A DNA stretch of 64,000 nucleotides, taken from NCBI GenBank assembly GCA_003416985.1, contig QVIN01000002.1, positions 372,001 through 436,000 of the forward strand, written 5' to 3'. A program made the position numbers and the translations under genes. A model generated the notes under the pieces. It was not told where the DNA came from, ran no database searches, and worked only from the letters and a program-made list of their open reading frames with translations. This document shows positions 46,166 to 55,361 of this stretch, piece after piece. Each line of letters opens with the position of its first letter. Position 1 is the first letter of the stretch. The DNA comes from Duganella sp. BJB480 (GTDB lineage Bacteria; Pseudomonadota; Gammaproteobacteria; Burkholderiales; Burkholderiaceae_D).

Positions 46166-46627
46166 CTAGGAAGCAAAGAACTGAGCAGAGTCCGCAACTT
46201 GCCACACGCCTTTAACTCGGCCCTTGCCGTCGATGCCCCAAACATGAGAGAAGCGCACAAATACCTGGGTACTACCATCGCTTTTTGTAATTTGATAGTG
46301 ACCAAGTGCTACGACCGTGTCCCCACCATCCACAAATTTGTCTGGAAAAGCACCAAAAGAATGAACGCGAGCAAGTAGCCTGTGATAAAACCCGCCAAAT
46401 ACTTCGGATATGCCGCGATATATTGCGCCCTCTGGAAAACCTGGTGAAACATCCCATACGGGTTCGTCAACCAATATTTCTTTTATCAACTGCTGGTCTT
46501 TCAACTTTAGCGCCCGATAAAGTGCCTTAACTTTTCGCAGACCCTCGGAATCACTTGGAATATCATCTAAAGCGGAAGTTTTGACATTATTCACAATAAG
46601 CCTTTCTAAGCGAACATAATTTTTCAT
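46166..46627 (-). CDS. SnoaL-like/NTF2-fold protein
   Basis: A 153-residue protein of the SnoaL-like cone fold: an N-terminal helix pair (LYRALKLKDQQLIKEIL), VWDVSPGFPEGAIYRG, then strands with VVALGHYQITKSDGS and FSHVWGIDGKGRVKGVW. These folds cover ketosteroid-isomerase-like enzymes and many uncharacterised stress proteins. It lies 12 nt after the acetyltransferase gene, so they are an operon. GGGA precedes the ATG. Confidence 0.75.
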   Translation of the reverse strand: MKNYVRLERLIVNNVKTSALDDIPSDSEGLRKVKALYRALKLKDQQLIKEILVDEPVWDVSPGFPEGAIYRGISEVFGGFYHRLLARVHSFGAFPDKFVDGGDTVVALGHYQITKSDGSTQVFVRFSHVWGIDGKGRVKGVWQVADSAQFFAS

Positions 46628-46639
46628 TTGTGTCCCAAT

Positions 46640-47158
46640 TCACGTGCGCTCACGCACGTAACTACTGATTGCCTTGCCGTTCAGCTCAGTCTCCATTTCG
46701 TAGGTCATTCCCAATCGCTCGGCGACGCGGCGCGATGATTCATTGCCGGCGCTGACAAGAGCCCGGACTTTCAGTTCGCCTCGAACCTCGAACACATACT
46801 TCAAGACCGCCGAAGCCGCCTCGTTCGCAATTCCTTTCCCCCAGAATGCTCGATAGGTATTCCACCCCATCTCCATCACAGTTGATTGTTCGCGAAAGAA
46901 GGCCCCCACAGTGCCTACGAGCTGGCCAGTCTGCTTATCCTCGATAGCCCACCAGCCAGCTCCGTGGACCAGCCATAGTCCAGCATGCGAAGTGAAGATT
47001 CGCCAAGCCGCCTGACGGTCCGATGAACCCAAGTGAGCTGAACTTTCTGGATGCCCCAAATGGTCTGCGAACAAGTCGAAGTCGGCGCGCCGATATTCGC
47101 GAAGGATAAGCCGTTCTGTCTGAAGGAGAGGAACGGAAGCTGTGAACACGTGATTCAT
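46640..47158 (-). CDS. GNAT-family N-acetyltransferase (RimJ-like)
   Basis: A 172-residue acetyltransferase_3-type GNAT: TERLILREYRRADFD start, VGTVGAFFREQS, GWNTYRAFWGKGIANEA for acetyl-CoA binding and VSAGNESSRRVAERLGM near the C-terminus. Such enzymes acetylate ribosomal protein N-termini or small amines; the substrate is not predictable here. First gene of the pair with the SnoaL-like protein. Confidence 0.85.
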   Translation of the reverse strand: MNHVFTASVPLLQTERLILREYRRADFDLFADHLGHPESSAHLGSSDRQAAWRIFTSHAGLWLVHGAGWWAIEDKQTGQLVGTVGAFFREQSTVMEMGWNTYRAFWGKGIANEAASAVLKYVFEVRGELKVRALVSAGNESSRRVAERLGMTYEMETELNGKAISSYVRERT

Positions 47159-47237
47159 CGGTAATGCATCCTTTAATGTGAACTTATCAGAACTCTAACT
47201 CATCTGGCGATCCATGTCTGGTCCGAGCTTGTACAAA

Positions 47238-47280
47238 TAAAAAGGGCGGGCGCTGCATCTGCAGCGCCCGCCCTTTTTTA
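47238..47280. terminator. Bidirectional intrinsic terminator
   Basis: Long inverted repeat: AAAAAGGGCGGGCGCTGC, loop ATCT, then its complement ending in TTTTTT. With A- and T-tracts on both sides it can end the GH3 transcript (minus) and any plus-strand transcript. Confidence 0.85.
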
Positions 47281-47292
47281 CCGCCCAGCGTT

Positions 47293-49551
47293 TTAGCGGC
47301 TTGGCTTGCCGTTCACATCGTAGACTGCGGCGTCCAGATGCACCACCGTGCTGACGGCCTTGCTGTCGGCCGCGCTGGCCGCCAGGGTCAGCTTGTAGTC
47401 GCCCTTGGCGACTTTCCACGTCTTCGATGCCGAATCAAACACTGCCAGCAAGCGCGGATCGACGGTCACGGAGGCCTGCACGCCGGCGCCCGGTTGCACC
47501 TCGACCTTCTGGAAGCCGGCCAGGCGCTTCGGCGCTTCCCAGCGGGCCGTCAGCGGCGAGACGTAGAGCTGCGCCACCTGCTTGCCCGCGACCTTGCCGG
47601 TGTTCTTCACCGTGAACGAGGCGCGCACGACGCCGCCCTTGACGCTGGCGGCCAGGTCCGAGAAGGCGAACTCGGTGTAGGACAAGCCATGGCCGAACGG
47701 GAACAGCGGCGTGAGGCCCTTCAGGTCGAACCACTTGTAGCCGACTGCGGCGCCTTCGCTGTAGTTGACGTCGAAGCGGCGGTCCGCCACCTCCGGGAAG
47801 CCGTCCAGCGCGGGACGCGGCAACTGCGATTCCGACGCCGGGAAGGTGGCAGGCAAACGCCCCGACGGATTGACTTCGCCGAGCAGCACGCCGGCGATCG
47901 CCTCGCCGCCGCTGGTGCCCGGATACCACGCCTCCAATACGGCCGACACCTTCGGCAGCCACGGCATGGTCACCGGACCGCCGGTCTCCAGCACCACGAC
48001 GGTGTTGGCGTTGGCCTCGGCCACGGTGGAGATCAGCTCGTCCTGCTTGTCCGGCAGCGACAGGTTCGGCATGTCGAAGCCCTCGCCCGTCCACTGGGTC
48101 GCGAACACCAGCACCACATCGCTTTCGCGCGCCAGCTTGGCGGCGGCGGCGCGGTCGCTGCCGTCGGCGTAGGCCACCGTGGCCGATGGCAGGCGCGCCT
48201 GTATCGCCTTCAACGGCGACGACGGATAGACCATCACCGGACCGGGCCAGGTCTTGGGCGTCAACTCCGGCGCCGCGTTGCCGCCGGCCGGATACACCAG
48301 CGACGAGCCGCCGCCAGCCAGCACGCCACGGTCGGCATAGCCGCCGATCACCGCGATCTTCTTGGCCGAGCGGCTCAGCGGCAAGGCGCCGGCGCTGTTC
48401 TTCAGCAGCACCATGCCCTCCTGCGCATCCTTGCGCGACACGGCCGCGTGCGCGCCGAAGTCGATCGATTGCGGCGCCGGCGCCACCGGATGGTCCACCA
48501 CGCCGTGCGCGAACATCGCGTGCAGGATGCGGCGCACCATGTCGTCCAGGCGCGACTGCGGCACCCAGCCGTTCAGCACGGCCTCCTTCAGCGGCGGGCC
48601 GAAGTAGTCGGCGAGGTCGAACGGCATGCCCGATTGCTGGTCCAGCCCGGCGTTGGCGGCCGGCACCGTGCTGTGCACCGCGCCCCAGTCCGACATCACC
48701 CAGCCCTTGAAGCCCCAGTCCTTCTTCAGCACCTCGTTGAGCAGGTAGCTGTTCTCGCACGCATACACGCCGTTGACGCGGTTGTACGAGCACATGACCG
48801 CGCCCGGATTGCCCTCCACGTTCGCGATCTGCAAGGCCAGCAGGTCCGACATGCGGGCCGAGCGGTCGTCGATCTTGACGTTGAGCGAGGTGCGGTTGGT
48901 TTCCTGGTCGTTCAGCGCGTAGTGCTTGAGCGTGGACACGATGCGGTTCGACTGGATGCCCTTGATCTGCGCGCCGACGATCTTGCCGGCCAACAGGGGA
49001 TCCTCGCCGGCATACTCGAAGTTGCGGCCGTTGCGCGGCTCGCGCATCAGGTTGACGCCGCCGGCCAGCAGCACGTTGAAGCCGTAGGCGCGCGCTTCCG
49101 CGCCGATCATGGCGCCGCCCGCGTAGGCGGTGTTCAGGTCCCAGGTGGCGGCCGTGTTCAGGCCCGACGGCAGCGCCGTGCCGGGACGCGCGTCCGGGCC
49201 GGCCTGACTGGCCACGCCCACACCGGCGTCGGTTTCCCACAGGTTGGGGATGCCCAGGCGCGGCACGCCGTAGATGAAGCCGGCCGACTGCTTGTGCGAC
49301 GGCGCCGGCCGCGTGGTCTTCTTCGATTCCATGTCGGAGCCGAGGTAGCCGTAGACCAGCTTGAGCTTCTCGTCCATGGTCATCGCCGCCACCGCCAGGC
49401 GGGCGCGTTCCTCCGCGCCCAGCTGGGCGTTCATCCACGGCGTGGCCGCGGGCGCAGCGACTTCCCCGGCGGCGCCGGTCTGCGCGCCGACACTACCGCA
49501 GCACAGCGCCACGGCAGCCGACAGCAGGCTGATTTTTGTCTTCAATTTCAT
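47293..49551 (-). CDS. GH3 beta-glucosidase/beta-xylosidase-type enzyme
   Basis: A 752-residue exported GH3 enzyme. Signal peptide (CCGSVGAQTG), TIM barrel with substrate-binding KHYALNDQE and nucleophile Asp in GWVMSDWGAVH, alpha/beta sandwich domain (GGPVTMPWLP) and C-terminal Fn3-like domain (FPFGHGLSYTEF). It would remove beta-linked glucose or xylose from oligosaccharides. GGAG precedes the ATG. It has its own regulon promoter and a terminator right after the stop. Confidence 0.92.
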   Translation of the reverse strand: MKLKTKISLLSAAVALCCGSVGAQTGAAGEVAAPAATPWMNAQLGAEERARLAVAAMTMDEKLKLVYGYLGSDMESKKTTRPAPSHKQSAGFIYGVPRLGIPNLWETDAGVGVASQAGPDARPGTALPSGLNTAATWDLNTAYAGGAMIGAEARAYGFNVLLAGGVNLMREPRNGRNFEYAGEDPLLAGKIVGAQIKGIQSNRIVSTLKHYALNDQETNRTSLNVKIDDRSARMSDLLALQIANVEGNPGAVMCSYNRVNGVYACENSYLLNEVLKKDWGFKGWVMSDWGAVHSTVPAANAGLDQQSGMPFDLADYFGPPLKEAVLNGWVPQSRLDDMVRRILHAMFAHGVVDHPVAPAPQSIDFGAHAAVSRKDAQEGMVLLKNSAGALPLSRSAKKIAVIGGYADRGVLAGGGSSLVYPAGGNAAPELTPKTWPGPVMVYPSSPLKAIQARLPSATVAYADGSDRAAAAKLARESDVVLVFATQWTGEGFDMPNLSLPDKQDELISTVAEANANTVVVLETGGPVTMPWLPKVSAVLEAWYPGTSGGEAIAGVLLGEVNPSGRLPATFPASESQLPRPALDGFPEVADRRFDVNYSEGAAVGYKWFDLKGLTPLFPFGHGLSYTEFAFSDLAASVKGGVVRASFTVKNTGKVAGKQVAQLYVSPLTARWEAPKRLAGFQKVEVQPGAGVQASVTVDPRLLAVFDSASKTWKVAKGDYKLTLAASAADSKAVSTVVHLDAAVYDVNGKPSR

Positions 49552-49585
49552 GGGTCTCCATCACTTTCTTAACGGTTTGCCGGCG

Positions 49586-49623
49586 ATTGTGCCTGTGGGG
49601 CGCAGGCCGGGCAATTATGAAAA
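49586..49623 (-). promoter_or_regulatory. Regulon promoter of GH3
   Basis: On the minus strand TTTTCATAATTG (49623-49612), -35 TTGCCC (49614-49609), 17 nt, -10 CACAAT (49591-49586), then 34 nt to the ATG. Confidence 0.65.
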
Positions 49624-49655
49624 TGACGAATCTCCGGAACGATATTCCGCAGCGG

Positions 49656-49682
49656 CGGCGATCCGGCGCTGCCGGATCGCCG
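49656..49682 (-). terminator. Strong hairpin after the TonB receptor gene
   Basis: A 12-bp perfect stem CGGCGATCCGGC with a 3-nt loop lies 7 nt beyond the stop. No T-tract follows, so it may act as an RNA-stabilising hairpin or a Rho-assisted end. Confidence 0.5.
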
Positions 49683-49689
49683 GTACCGC

Positions 49690-52404
49690 TTATTTGAAGC
49701 TGTAGTCCAGGCTGACGTAGACAAAGCGGCCGCGCGGATCGCCCCAGCTGTCGTTGTAGCCCAGCGAGGAACCGGGGTCGAAGGCCGGGTCGCGGTTGAA
49801 CACGTTGTTGGCGCCGACGCGGATCACCGCGTTCCTGATGCCGGCATAGCTCACCGACGCGTCCATCGTGGCGGTTGCCGGAATGCGGCGACCCTTGGCA
49901 TAGAAGTCATACCATTGGTTCTGCACCGCCGACGGCGAACGATCGACCTTGGTGCCGGCCACGTACTTGACGATGCCGGTGGCGCTCCACGGTCCCAGGT
50001 CCCAGTTCACGCCGACGTTCGCCAGCACGCGCGGGTTGTTGTACTCGCCGGCGTCGCACGAGGTGTTGTTCGGGCAGTTGATGTAGACGTTATCGGCCAG
50101 CAGCACCGTGTCGTAGCGGATCGTGTAGTTGGCGTCGCCGAACACCTTGAAGCGGCCCAGCTTATCGGTGCGGAAGGTGTAGGACGCGTCCAGGTCGATA
50201 CCCGAGGTGTGCGACTCGAAGCGGTTCACCCAGCCGGTCTTGATGTTGGACAGCTCGCCGCGCAAAGGCCCCAGCCGCGCCCGGTCCGCCGCCGACAGCG
50301 CCGCGTAGGCCGCGATGTCGTCGGCCGTGACGTCCTTGCGGGTCACGTGGTCCTTGTAGGCGCCGTCCTCGTTGTCGAGCACCGTCGTGGTATCGAGGAT
50401 GTCTATCTTGTTCTTCCACTTGATGTCGTAGTAGGTCAGGCCGATGTTCAGGTCCTTGAGCGGCTCGATGACGAAGCCGATGTTGTACTGGTTCGACTTC
50501 TCCGGCTGCAGGTCCTTGGTGCCGACGTTGGAAGCCTTGACCTGACGGGTGCAGTACTGATCGAAATACACATCGCCTTCCACGCAGCGATGCGGGTCCT
50601 TGGTCTGGTAGAAGGCGTCGCGGCCCTGGCTGAAGCGCTGCGGCAGCGACGGCGCCACCATGCCGGTGCTGTAGTTCGCGCGCAGCATGACCTCTTTGGT
50701 CGGCTTCCACTTCAGGCCGAGCTTGGGATTGGTGGTGGAACCGGCCAGCTCGTATTTGTCGTAGCGCACGGCGGCCTGGGCCTCCAGCGTCTTCAGCAGC
50801 GGCAGGCTCAGCTCCGCATACACGGCCGACAGCTTTTCCGAACCGGAGATCGGCGGCAGCACGGCGTACTGGCCCAGCAGGCCCTGCTGCCAATCCTGCG
50901 ACGGCGTGTACGACAACGAATTCTTGCGCAGCTCCGAGCCCAGCGACACGCCGATCTTCCCGCCCGGCAGCTCGCCGAACTCGGTCCCGGCCTGCAGCTT
51001 GATGGAATCGGTCTTGCTGCGGGTCTTCACATACATCTCGCCCGACAGCTCGCGGATCAGCGCGTCCGAATTGCTGTTCGCGCCGAAGGGATTGAAGCGC
51101 CCGTCGTCGACCGCCTTGTTCAGCTCCTCCAGCTTGTAGGCGCCCAGCGTGTCGGTGCGGCCGCGCTCCTCGCCGTGCGACAGCGTCGCCGACCAGTCCC
51201 AGCCCGCCATCTCGCCTTTGAGGCCGGTCAGCAGCCAGAGGTTGTCGACGTCGGTCTTGATGCCGCCCTCGTAGACCGGGAAATCGCGCCGCACCGTCAC
51301 CGGCTTGCCGTAGGTGTTGAAGGGGTTCGAGGCCGGGATCACCAGGTTGTTGCGCGCTCGGTTCTGCAGCCACGACGACTGGCCGACGATGCGCTTGTCG
51401 AAATTGGTGTAGAAGGCGTTGGCGAACAAGGTCAGGTCCGGCGCGATGTCCCAGTTCAGCGCGGCCGTGGCGCCGGCGCGGCGCGAGGGCTTGACCAGGT
51501 CGGTGAATTCCGCCGTCGCCGACAGGCAGCCGTTGCGGGTCGGCGAAGGGAACCATTCGGCGCCGCTCGGATACGGCAGCTTGGAGCCGGGCAGGCAGCC
51601 CGGATCGGGGAAGCGGTTGCCGCCGATCGACAGCGTGCCGGCGTCGGTGCCGTGGGCGCCGTAGACGTTGGCGTACTGCAGGCCGCCGCTGGCGCCGAAG
51701 TCGATGTGGTTGGCCCAGTCGCGGTCGGTGCCCTTGATGCGCTTGGTGTCCTCGTACATCGCCGCGTAGGTCAGGTTGAATTTCTGCGTGGCGCGGTCGC
51801 CGTAGCCGCCGGCCACCGACAGCTTGCGCACGTCGCCGCCGCCCAGCGTGGTGGCGCCGTAGCTGGTGCTCAGGTCCGTGCCCTGGTAGTTCTGGCGCAT
51901 GATGAAGTTGATCACGCCGCCGACCGCGTCGGTGCCGTAGATGGCCGAGGCGCCGTCCTTGAGCACCTCGATGCGCTCGATCGCCGCCAGCGGCAGCATG
52001 TTCAAGTCCACCGAGGTGAAGCCGTTGGAATTGTCCGAGCCGGACACCGGCAGGCGGTTGCCGTTCAACAGGATCAGGGTCGGCATGCCGCGCAGGCTGG
52101 CCGTGGTGGCGCCGTTGCGGAAGTCGTTGCCGCTGCCGAATTCGCTGCCGTTGCCGCCCACCCCAGGCAGGTTGCGCAACACGTCCAGCACCGAGGTCGC
52201 GCCGGAACGCTTGATGTCTTCCTTGGTGATCAGGGTCATCGGCGAAACGCCCTCCTGCGCGACCCGCTTGATGTTACTGCCGGTGATCTCCACCCGCTCC
52301 ATTTTCGGCTCCGGCTGCTCCTGCGCCATCGCCACCGCATGGGCCGACAACAACGCCAGCGCCAACTTCACCCAGCGCACACCTATTTTTTCCTGAAACA
52401 TCAT
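49690..52404 (-). CDS. TonB-dependent outer-membrane receptor
   Basis: A 904-residue receptor. Signal peptide (AHAVAMAQEQ), TonB-box region MERVEITGSNIKR, plug domain (about 50-165: SVLDVLRNLPGVGG, IERIEVLKDGASAIYGTDAVGG), then a 22-strand-type barrel ending in FVYVSLDYSFK with a C-terminal aromatic pattern. The SNIKR-type N-terminus is common in large-substrate (oligosaccharide or peptide) receptors of proteobacteria. Flanked by GH3 and GH29, so it probably imports oligosaccharides of the locus. AGGAGA precedes the ATG. No regulon box is evident upstream. Confidence 0.93.
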   Translation of the reverse strand: MMFQEKIGVRWVKLALALLSAHAVAMAQEQPEPKMERVEITGSNIKRVAQEGVSPMTLITKEDIKRSGATSVLDVLRNLPGVGGNGSEFGSGNDFRNGATTASLRGMPTLILLNGNRLPVSGSDNSNGFTSVDLNMLPLAAIERIEVLKDGASAIYGTDAVGGVINFIMRQNYQGTDLSTSYGATTLGGGDVRKLSVAGGYGDRATQKFNLTYAAMYEDTKRIKGTDRDWANHIDFGASGGLQYANVYGAHGTDAGTLSIGGNRFPDPGCLPGSKLPYPSGAEWFPSPTRNGCLSATAEFTDLVKPSRRAGATAALNWDIAPDLTLFANAFYTNFDKRIVGQSSWLQNRARNNLVIPASNPFNTYGKPVTVRRDFPVYEGGIKTDVDNLWLLTGLKGEMAGWDWSATLSHGEERGRTDTLGAYKLEELNKAVDDGRFNPFGANSNSDALIRELSGEMYVKTRSKTDSIKLQAGTEFGELPGGKIGVSLGSELRKNSLSYTPSQDWQQGLLGQYAVLPPISGSEKLSAVYAELSLPLLKTLEAQAAVRYDKYELAGSTTNPKLGLKWKPTKEVMLRANYSTGMVAPSLPQRFSQGRDAFYQTKDPHRCVEGDVYFDQYCTRQVKASNVGTKDLQPEKSNQYNIGFVIEPLKDLNIGLTYYDIKWKNKIDILDTTTVLDNEDGAYKDHVTRKDVTADDIAAYAALSAADRARLGPLRGELSNIKTGWVNRFESHTSGIDLDASYTFRTDKLGRFKVFGDANYTIRYDTVLLADNVYINCPNNTSCDAGEYNNPRVLANVGVNWDLGPWSATGIVKYVAGTKVDRSPSAVQNQWYDFYAKGRRIPATATMDASVSYAGIRNAVIRVGANNVFNRDPAFDPGSSLGYNDSWGDPRGRFVYVSLDYSFK

Positions 52405-52587
52405 GCTCGTCTCCTAGTGATGACGTCCCACATCGAGCGTGCGGGATCGTAATAATCAAACTGCCGGTTTGCTTCGATCGCGTGCTCAACGAGGCTATCG
52501 AATCGCAACAGAGCTTACGTGGCCCGGATGGGCACGTCTTGGCAGTCTTGACACTGGAAAGGAACGAAATCGGCACAACCGGGGCCG

Positions 52588-52616
52588 AAACGAAACATGG
52601 CTCCCGAAGGAGCCAT
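52588..52616 (-). terminator. Intrinsic terminator after GH29
   Basis: On the minus strand, 8-bp stem ATGGCTCC with UUCG-type tetraloop and GGAGCCAT, followed by GTTTCGTTTC. It lies 31 nt beyond the GH29 stop and separates it from the TonB receptor promoter region. Confidence 0.7.
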
Positions 52617-52646
52617 GCTTGAACACCACGCGCGGACGGCTGAAAA

Positions 52647-54302
52647 CTAGACGATCCGCAGCGCGAAGGCGTAAGACAGCGCCGGGGCCGTGCCGGGCAG
52701 CGTCACCCGCAGGCCGTCGGCCGCCTGCTCGAAGGCCAGCGCCTGGCCGCCGCCCACCAGCTCGACCTTCGCGATGCCGCGCTTCAGGTGCGGGCTGCCG
52801 GCGCGCATGGACTTGATCGTCACCTTGCCGTCGGCCGGCCAGCCCATGACGAAGGCGTACACCGCGTCGCCTTTGGCGGTGAAGCGCACGTCGGCAGCCG
52901 AGAACGGCTTATTCTTGCCCTCGTTGAAGCCCGCGCCCGACATCGGCGCCGAAGCCTCCTCCATCACCGGCCCCTCGCCGAACACCGCCCACGGACGGCT
53001 GTCGTAGATGCCCTCGCTGCCGACCGCCATCCAGCGGCCGATTTCTTCGACGATGTTGCGCTCCAGCGGATCGATGGTGCCGTCGCCGCGCACCGGCACG
53101 TTGAGCAGCAGGTTGCCGTTCTTGCTGACCACGTCGATCAGCGTGTGCACCACCGTCTGCGCGCTCTTGTACGACTTGTTGTTGTAGACGCTGCGGTCGT
53201 AGTGCCAGTTGCCGATGCAGGTGCAGGTCTGCCATGGAAGCGGCTCGATGGCGTTGCTCTGGCCGCGCTCGATGTCCCACACCATGGTCTTGCGCTGCTG
53301 CTCACTGAGGATCTTGCCGTTGACCACGGCCTCCAGCTTGCCCTTCTTCGCGATGCTGCGGTTGTACATGTGCGCGGTCAGGCGCAGGCCGACGTCGCTG
53401 ACCGGGTGCAGCGGCAGCACGGTATCGTCGAAGTAAACCAGGTCGGGATCGTAGTTGTTGATCAGCTCCATGGTGCGGTCGTAGAACTTCTCGCAGTAGG
53501 CCTGGTCCGGGGTGGATGCGCCGTCGCCCCAGTGCCACTGGTCGCCGCCCACGCCTCCGCCGCCGCCCTTGCTCAGCGGATGGTTCTGCGCGTACAGCGC
53601 CTGCGGATCGAGGCCGTCCCACCACGTGCCCTTGCCGTCGGCCTTGGTCAGGTGGCCATCGTAGGGTATGCCGGCGTACGGACCTTGCTTGTCGGCGCCC
53701 TGCGAAGTCTCGTACCAGGTCCAGGCGTGGGCCGCGTGCACGCTGACGCCGAAACGCAGCCCCTGCTTGCGGGCCGCCTTGGCCCAGCCGCCGATCAGGT
53801 CCTTCTTCGGGCCAACCTTGGTCGAGTTCCACTGCGGCTGGTACTTGCTGGCGTACAGGTCCAGATTGTCGTGGTGGTTGGCCAGGGCCACGAAATATTT
53901 CGCGCCGGCCTTCTTGTACAGCGAGACCAGGGCGTCGGGATCCCAGCGCTCGGCCTTCCACTGGTGGATCACGTCCTTGAAGCCGACCTTGGACGGGTGG
54001 CCATACTTCTCCACGTGGTAGCGGTAGTGATCGCTGCCCTCTTCGTACAGGCCGCGCGCATACCAGTCGCCATGTTCCGCCTCGCACTGCGGGCCCCAGT
54101 GGGCCCAGATGCCGAACTTGGCGTTGCGGAACCAGTCCGGGGTCTGGTAGGCCGCCAGCGAATCCCAGTCCGCCGTGAAGGGGCCGGGGGCCATCTTCTC
54201 ATGGCCGCCGAACGGCGCCGCTTGGGCGGCGAAGGTAAAGGGGGATAGCGCCAGCGCCGGAATGGCCGCGCCCAGGTGCCGCAATAATTCTCGTCTCTTC
54301 AT
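52647..54302 (-). CDS. GH29 alpha-L-fucosidase
   Basis: A 551-residue exported GH29 enzyme. The N-terminus MKRRELLRHLG resembles a Tat signal. FRNAKFGIWAHWGPQC and HHDNLDLY are fucosidase landmarks; the nucleophile Asp is in DLVYFDDTVLPL. A C-terminal beta-sandwich follows (FTAKGDAVYAFVMGWP). Retaining release of alpha-L-fucose is expected. The start at 54302 has GGAA 7 nt upstream; starts at 54314 and 54368 are alternatives, the latter overlapping the promoter. Confidence 0.9.
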   Translation of the reverse strand: MKRRELLRHLGAAIPALALSPFTFAAQAAPFGGHEKMAPGPFTADWDSLAAYQTPDWFRNAKFGIWAHWGPQCEAEHGDWYARGLYEEGSDHYRYHVEKYGHPSKVGFKDVIHQWKAERWDPDALVSLYKKAGAKYFVALANHHDNLDLYASKYQPQWNSTKVGPKKDLIGGWAKAARKQGLRFGVSVHAAHAWTWYETSQGADKQGPYAGIPYDGHLTKADGKGTWWDGLDPQALYAQNHPLSKGGGGGVGGDQWHWGDGASTPDQAYCEKFYDRTMELINNYDPDLVYFDDTVLPLHPVSDVGLRLTAHMYNRSIAKKGKLEAVVNGKILSEQQRKTMVWDIERGQSNAIEPLPWQTCTCIGNWHYDRSVYNNKSYKSAQTVVHTLIDVVSKNGNLLLNVPVRGDGTIDPLERNIVEEIGRWMAVGSEGIYDSRPWAVFGEGPVMEEASAPMSGAGFNEGKNKPFSAADVRFTAKGDAVYAFVMGWPADGKVTIKSMRAGSPHLKRGIAKVELVGGGQALAFEQAADGLRVTLPGTAPALSYAFALRIV

Positions 54303-54339
54303 TTTTGGTTCCATCGTGGATTCGGGAAGTCCTGCGCGC

Positions 54340-54377
54340 ATTGTCCGAGCAAGCGCATGGAGGCGCAATTACGAAAA
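54340..54377 (-). promoter_or_regulatory. Regulon promoter of GH29
   Basis: Minus strand: TTTTCGTAATTG (one change from the common box), -35 TTGCGC (54368-54363), 17 nt, -10 GACAAT (54345-54340), then 37 nt to the chosen ATG. Confidence 0.65.
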
Positions 54378-54426
54378 ACACCATTGCGACTCATAAAATC
54401 AGGCAACCCGTGCCCACGACGGAAAT

Positions 54427-55089
54427 TCAGGCCTGCAACTTGACCTTGCGTTGTGCGGTATGGTCCAAATCCACGGCCAGCGCCTCCCGGAAATCAATAG
54501 CGAACGCGATCAGATACGTATATTCAAATCGCGCCCAAAGCTTGATTTCGTCCGATCGTGCATCTTCGCGCCAATACATTGGGTCGCCGGAAGGATTGAC
54601 CCGATGGATTTCCATCTTCTCGTCCTGCAATTGGCTCGCGTGATCCAGGTTCGCATGCTTGACCACCAGGCGTTTGGATCCCAATGGTCCTATCGTTACA
54701 GTTGGCCCGGTCGAGCCGACCAAGACGAGATTGCAGGCGGGATCCCATGTTTTAAGCCGCGCAAGCACTTTCTCAAGCGCACTGGTTACATTTCCGGCGT
54801 CCCCACGACTTCCGGCATAGCACGTATCGAACGCAATTTTCCCACCACCGGTTAGCGGCATGCCGCTATCAATGATGGCATCGACCACCTCCCCTATCGT
54901 CGCCCCGACAAATGTGCCGACTCCGCCATGTCCAATGATCAGAAGCTTTTCCACGTTCGCACAGCGCCCCGCGATAGTGCTCATCGTATAGATCTCTGAA
55001 TAAGGATTCTCCTTACGTGTTATATATTTATAACAATTGGCAAGTTGCAATCTATCTGGATCCGGCAAGAGCAAAATGACACGGGACAT
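54427..55089 (-). CDS. Caspase-like (clan CD-type) protein, 220 aa
   Basis: The start at 55089 is fixed by GGAGGAG. A hydrophobic strand before LLIIGHGGVGTF (His54) and IAFDTCYAGSRG (Cys90) give a His-then-Cys dyad on successive strands, as in caspase-like folds (C80, CHAT, metacaspase). The C-terminal half has no recognised domain. It has no signal peptide. It lies alone between GH29 and an antitoxin fragment in AT-richer DNA. Peptidase activity is inference from two motifs. Confidence 0.55.
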   Translation of the reverse strand: MSRVILLLPDPDRLQLANCYKYITRKENPYSEIYTMSTIAGRCANVEKLLIIGHGGVGTFVGATIGEVVDAIIDSGMPLTGGGKIAFDTCYAGSRGDAGNVTSALEKVLARLKTWDPACNLVLVGSTGPTVTIGPLGSKRLVVKHANLDHASQLQDEKMEIHRVNPSGDPMYWREDARSDEIKLWARFEYTYLIAFAIDFREALAVDLDHTAQRKVKLQA

Positions 55090-55201
55090 ATCGGTCTCCT
55101 CCAAGGAATCTTTACAATTAAACACCATGACAATGGCGATCGGAAGAGAAATTTCTGTGATTAGTGGGAATTTCACCACTGCACACCGGAGGGGTTTCGA
55201 A

Positions 55202-55318
55202 ATGCAAACCACAAAAGTTTTTAGGAACGGCAACTCCCAGGCGGTCCGAATCCCCCTATCCGGGATTAAAAATCGAGAACTGGATCGGCAAATAAGCTGG
55301 CGAAAAATGGCACAATGA
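55202..55318 (+). pseudogene. Truncated VapB/AbrB-type antitoxin
   Basis: With GGAGG upstream, the frame starts MQTTKVFRNGNSQAVRIP, the classic DNA-binding start of VapB/MazE-type antitoxins. After Pro18 homology is lost and the frame ends at 38 residues. No toxin follows. A second toxin-antitoxin relic in the locus. Confidence 0.7.
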
Positions 55319-55361
55319 TGACGAACGGATCGCCATCGAACCAGATTCCAAGGGAGATATC

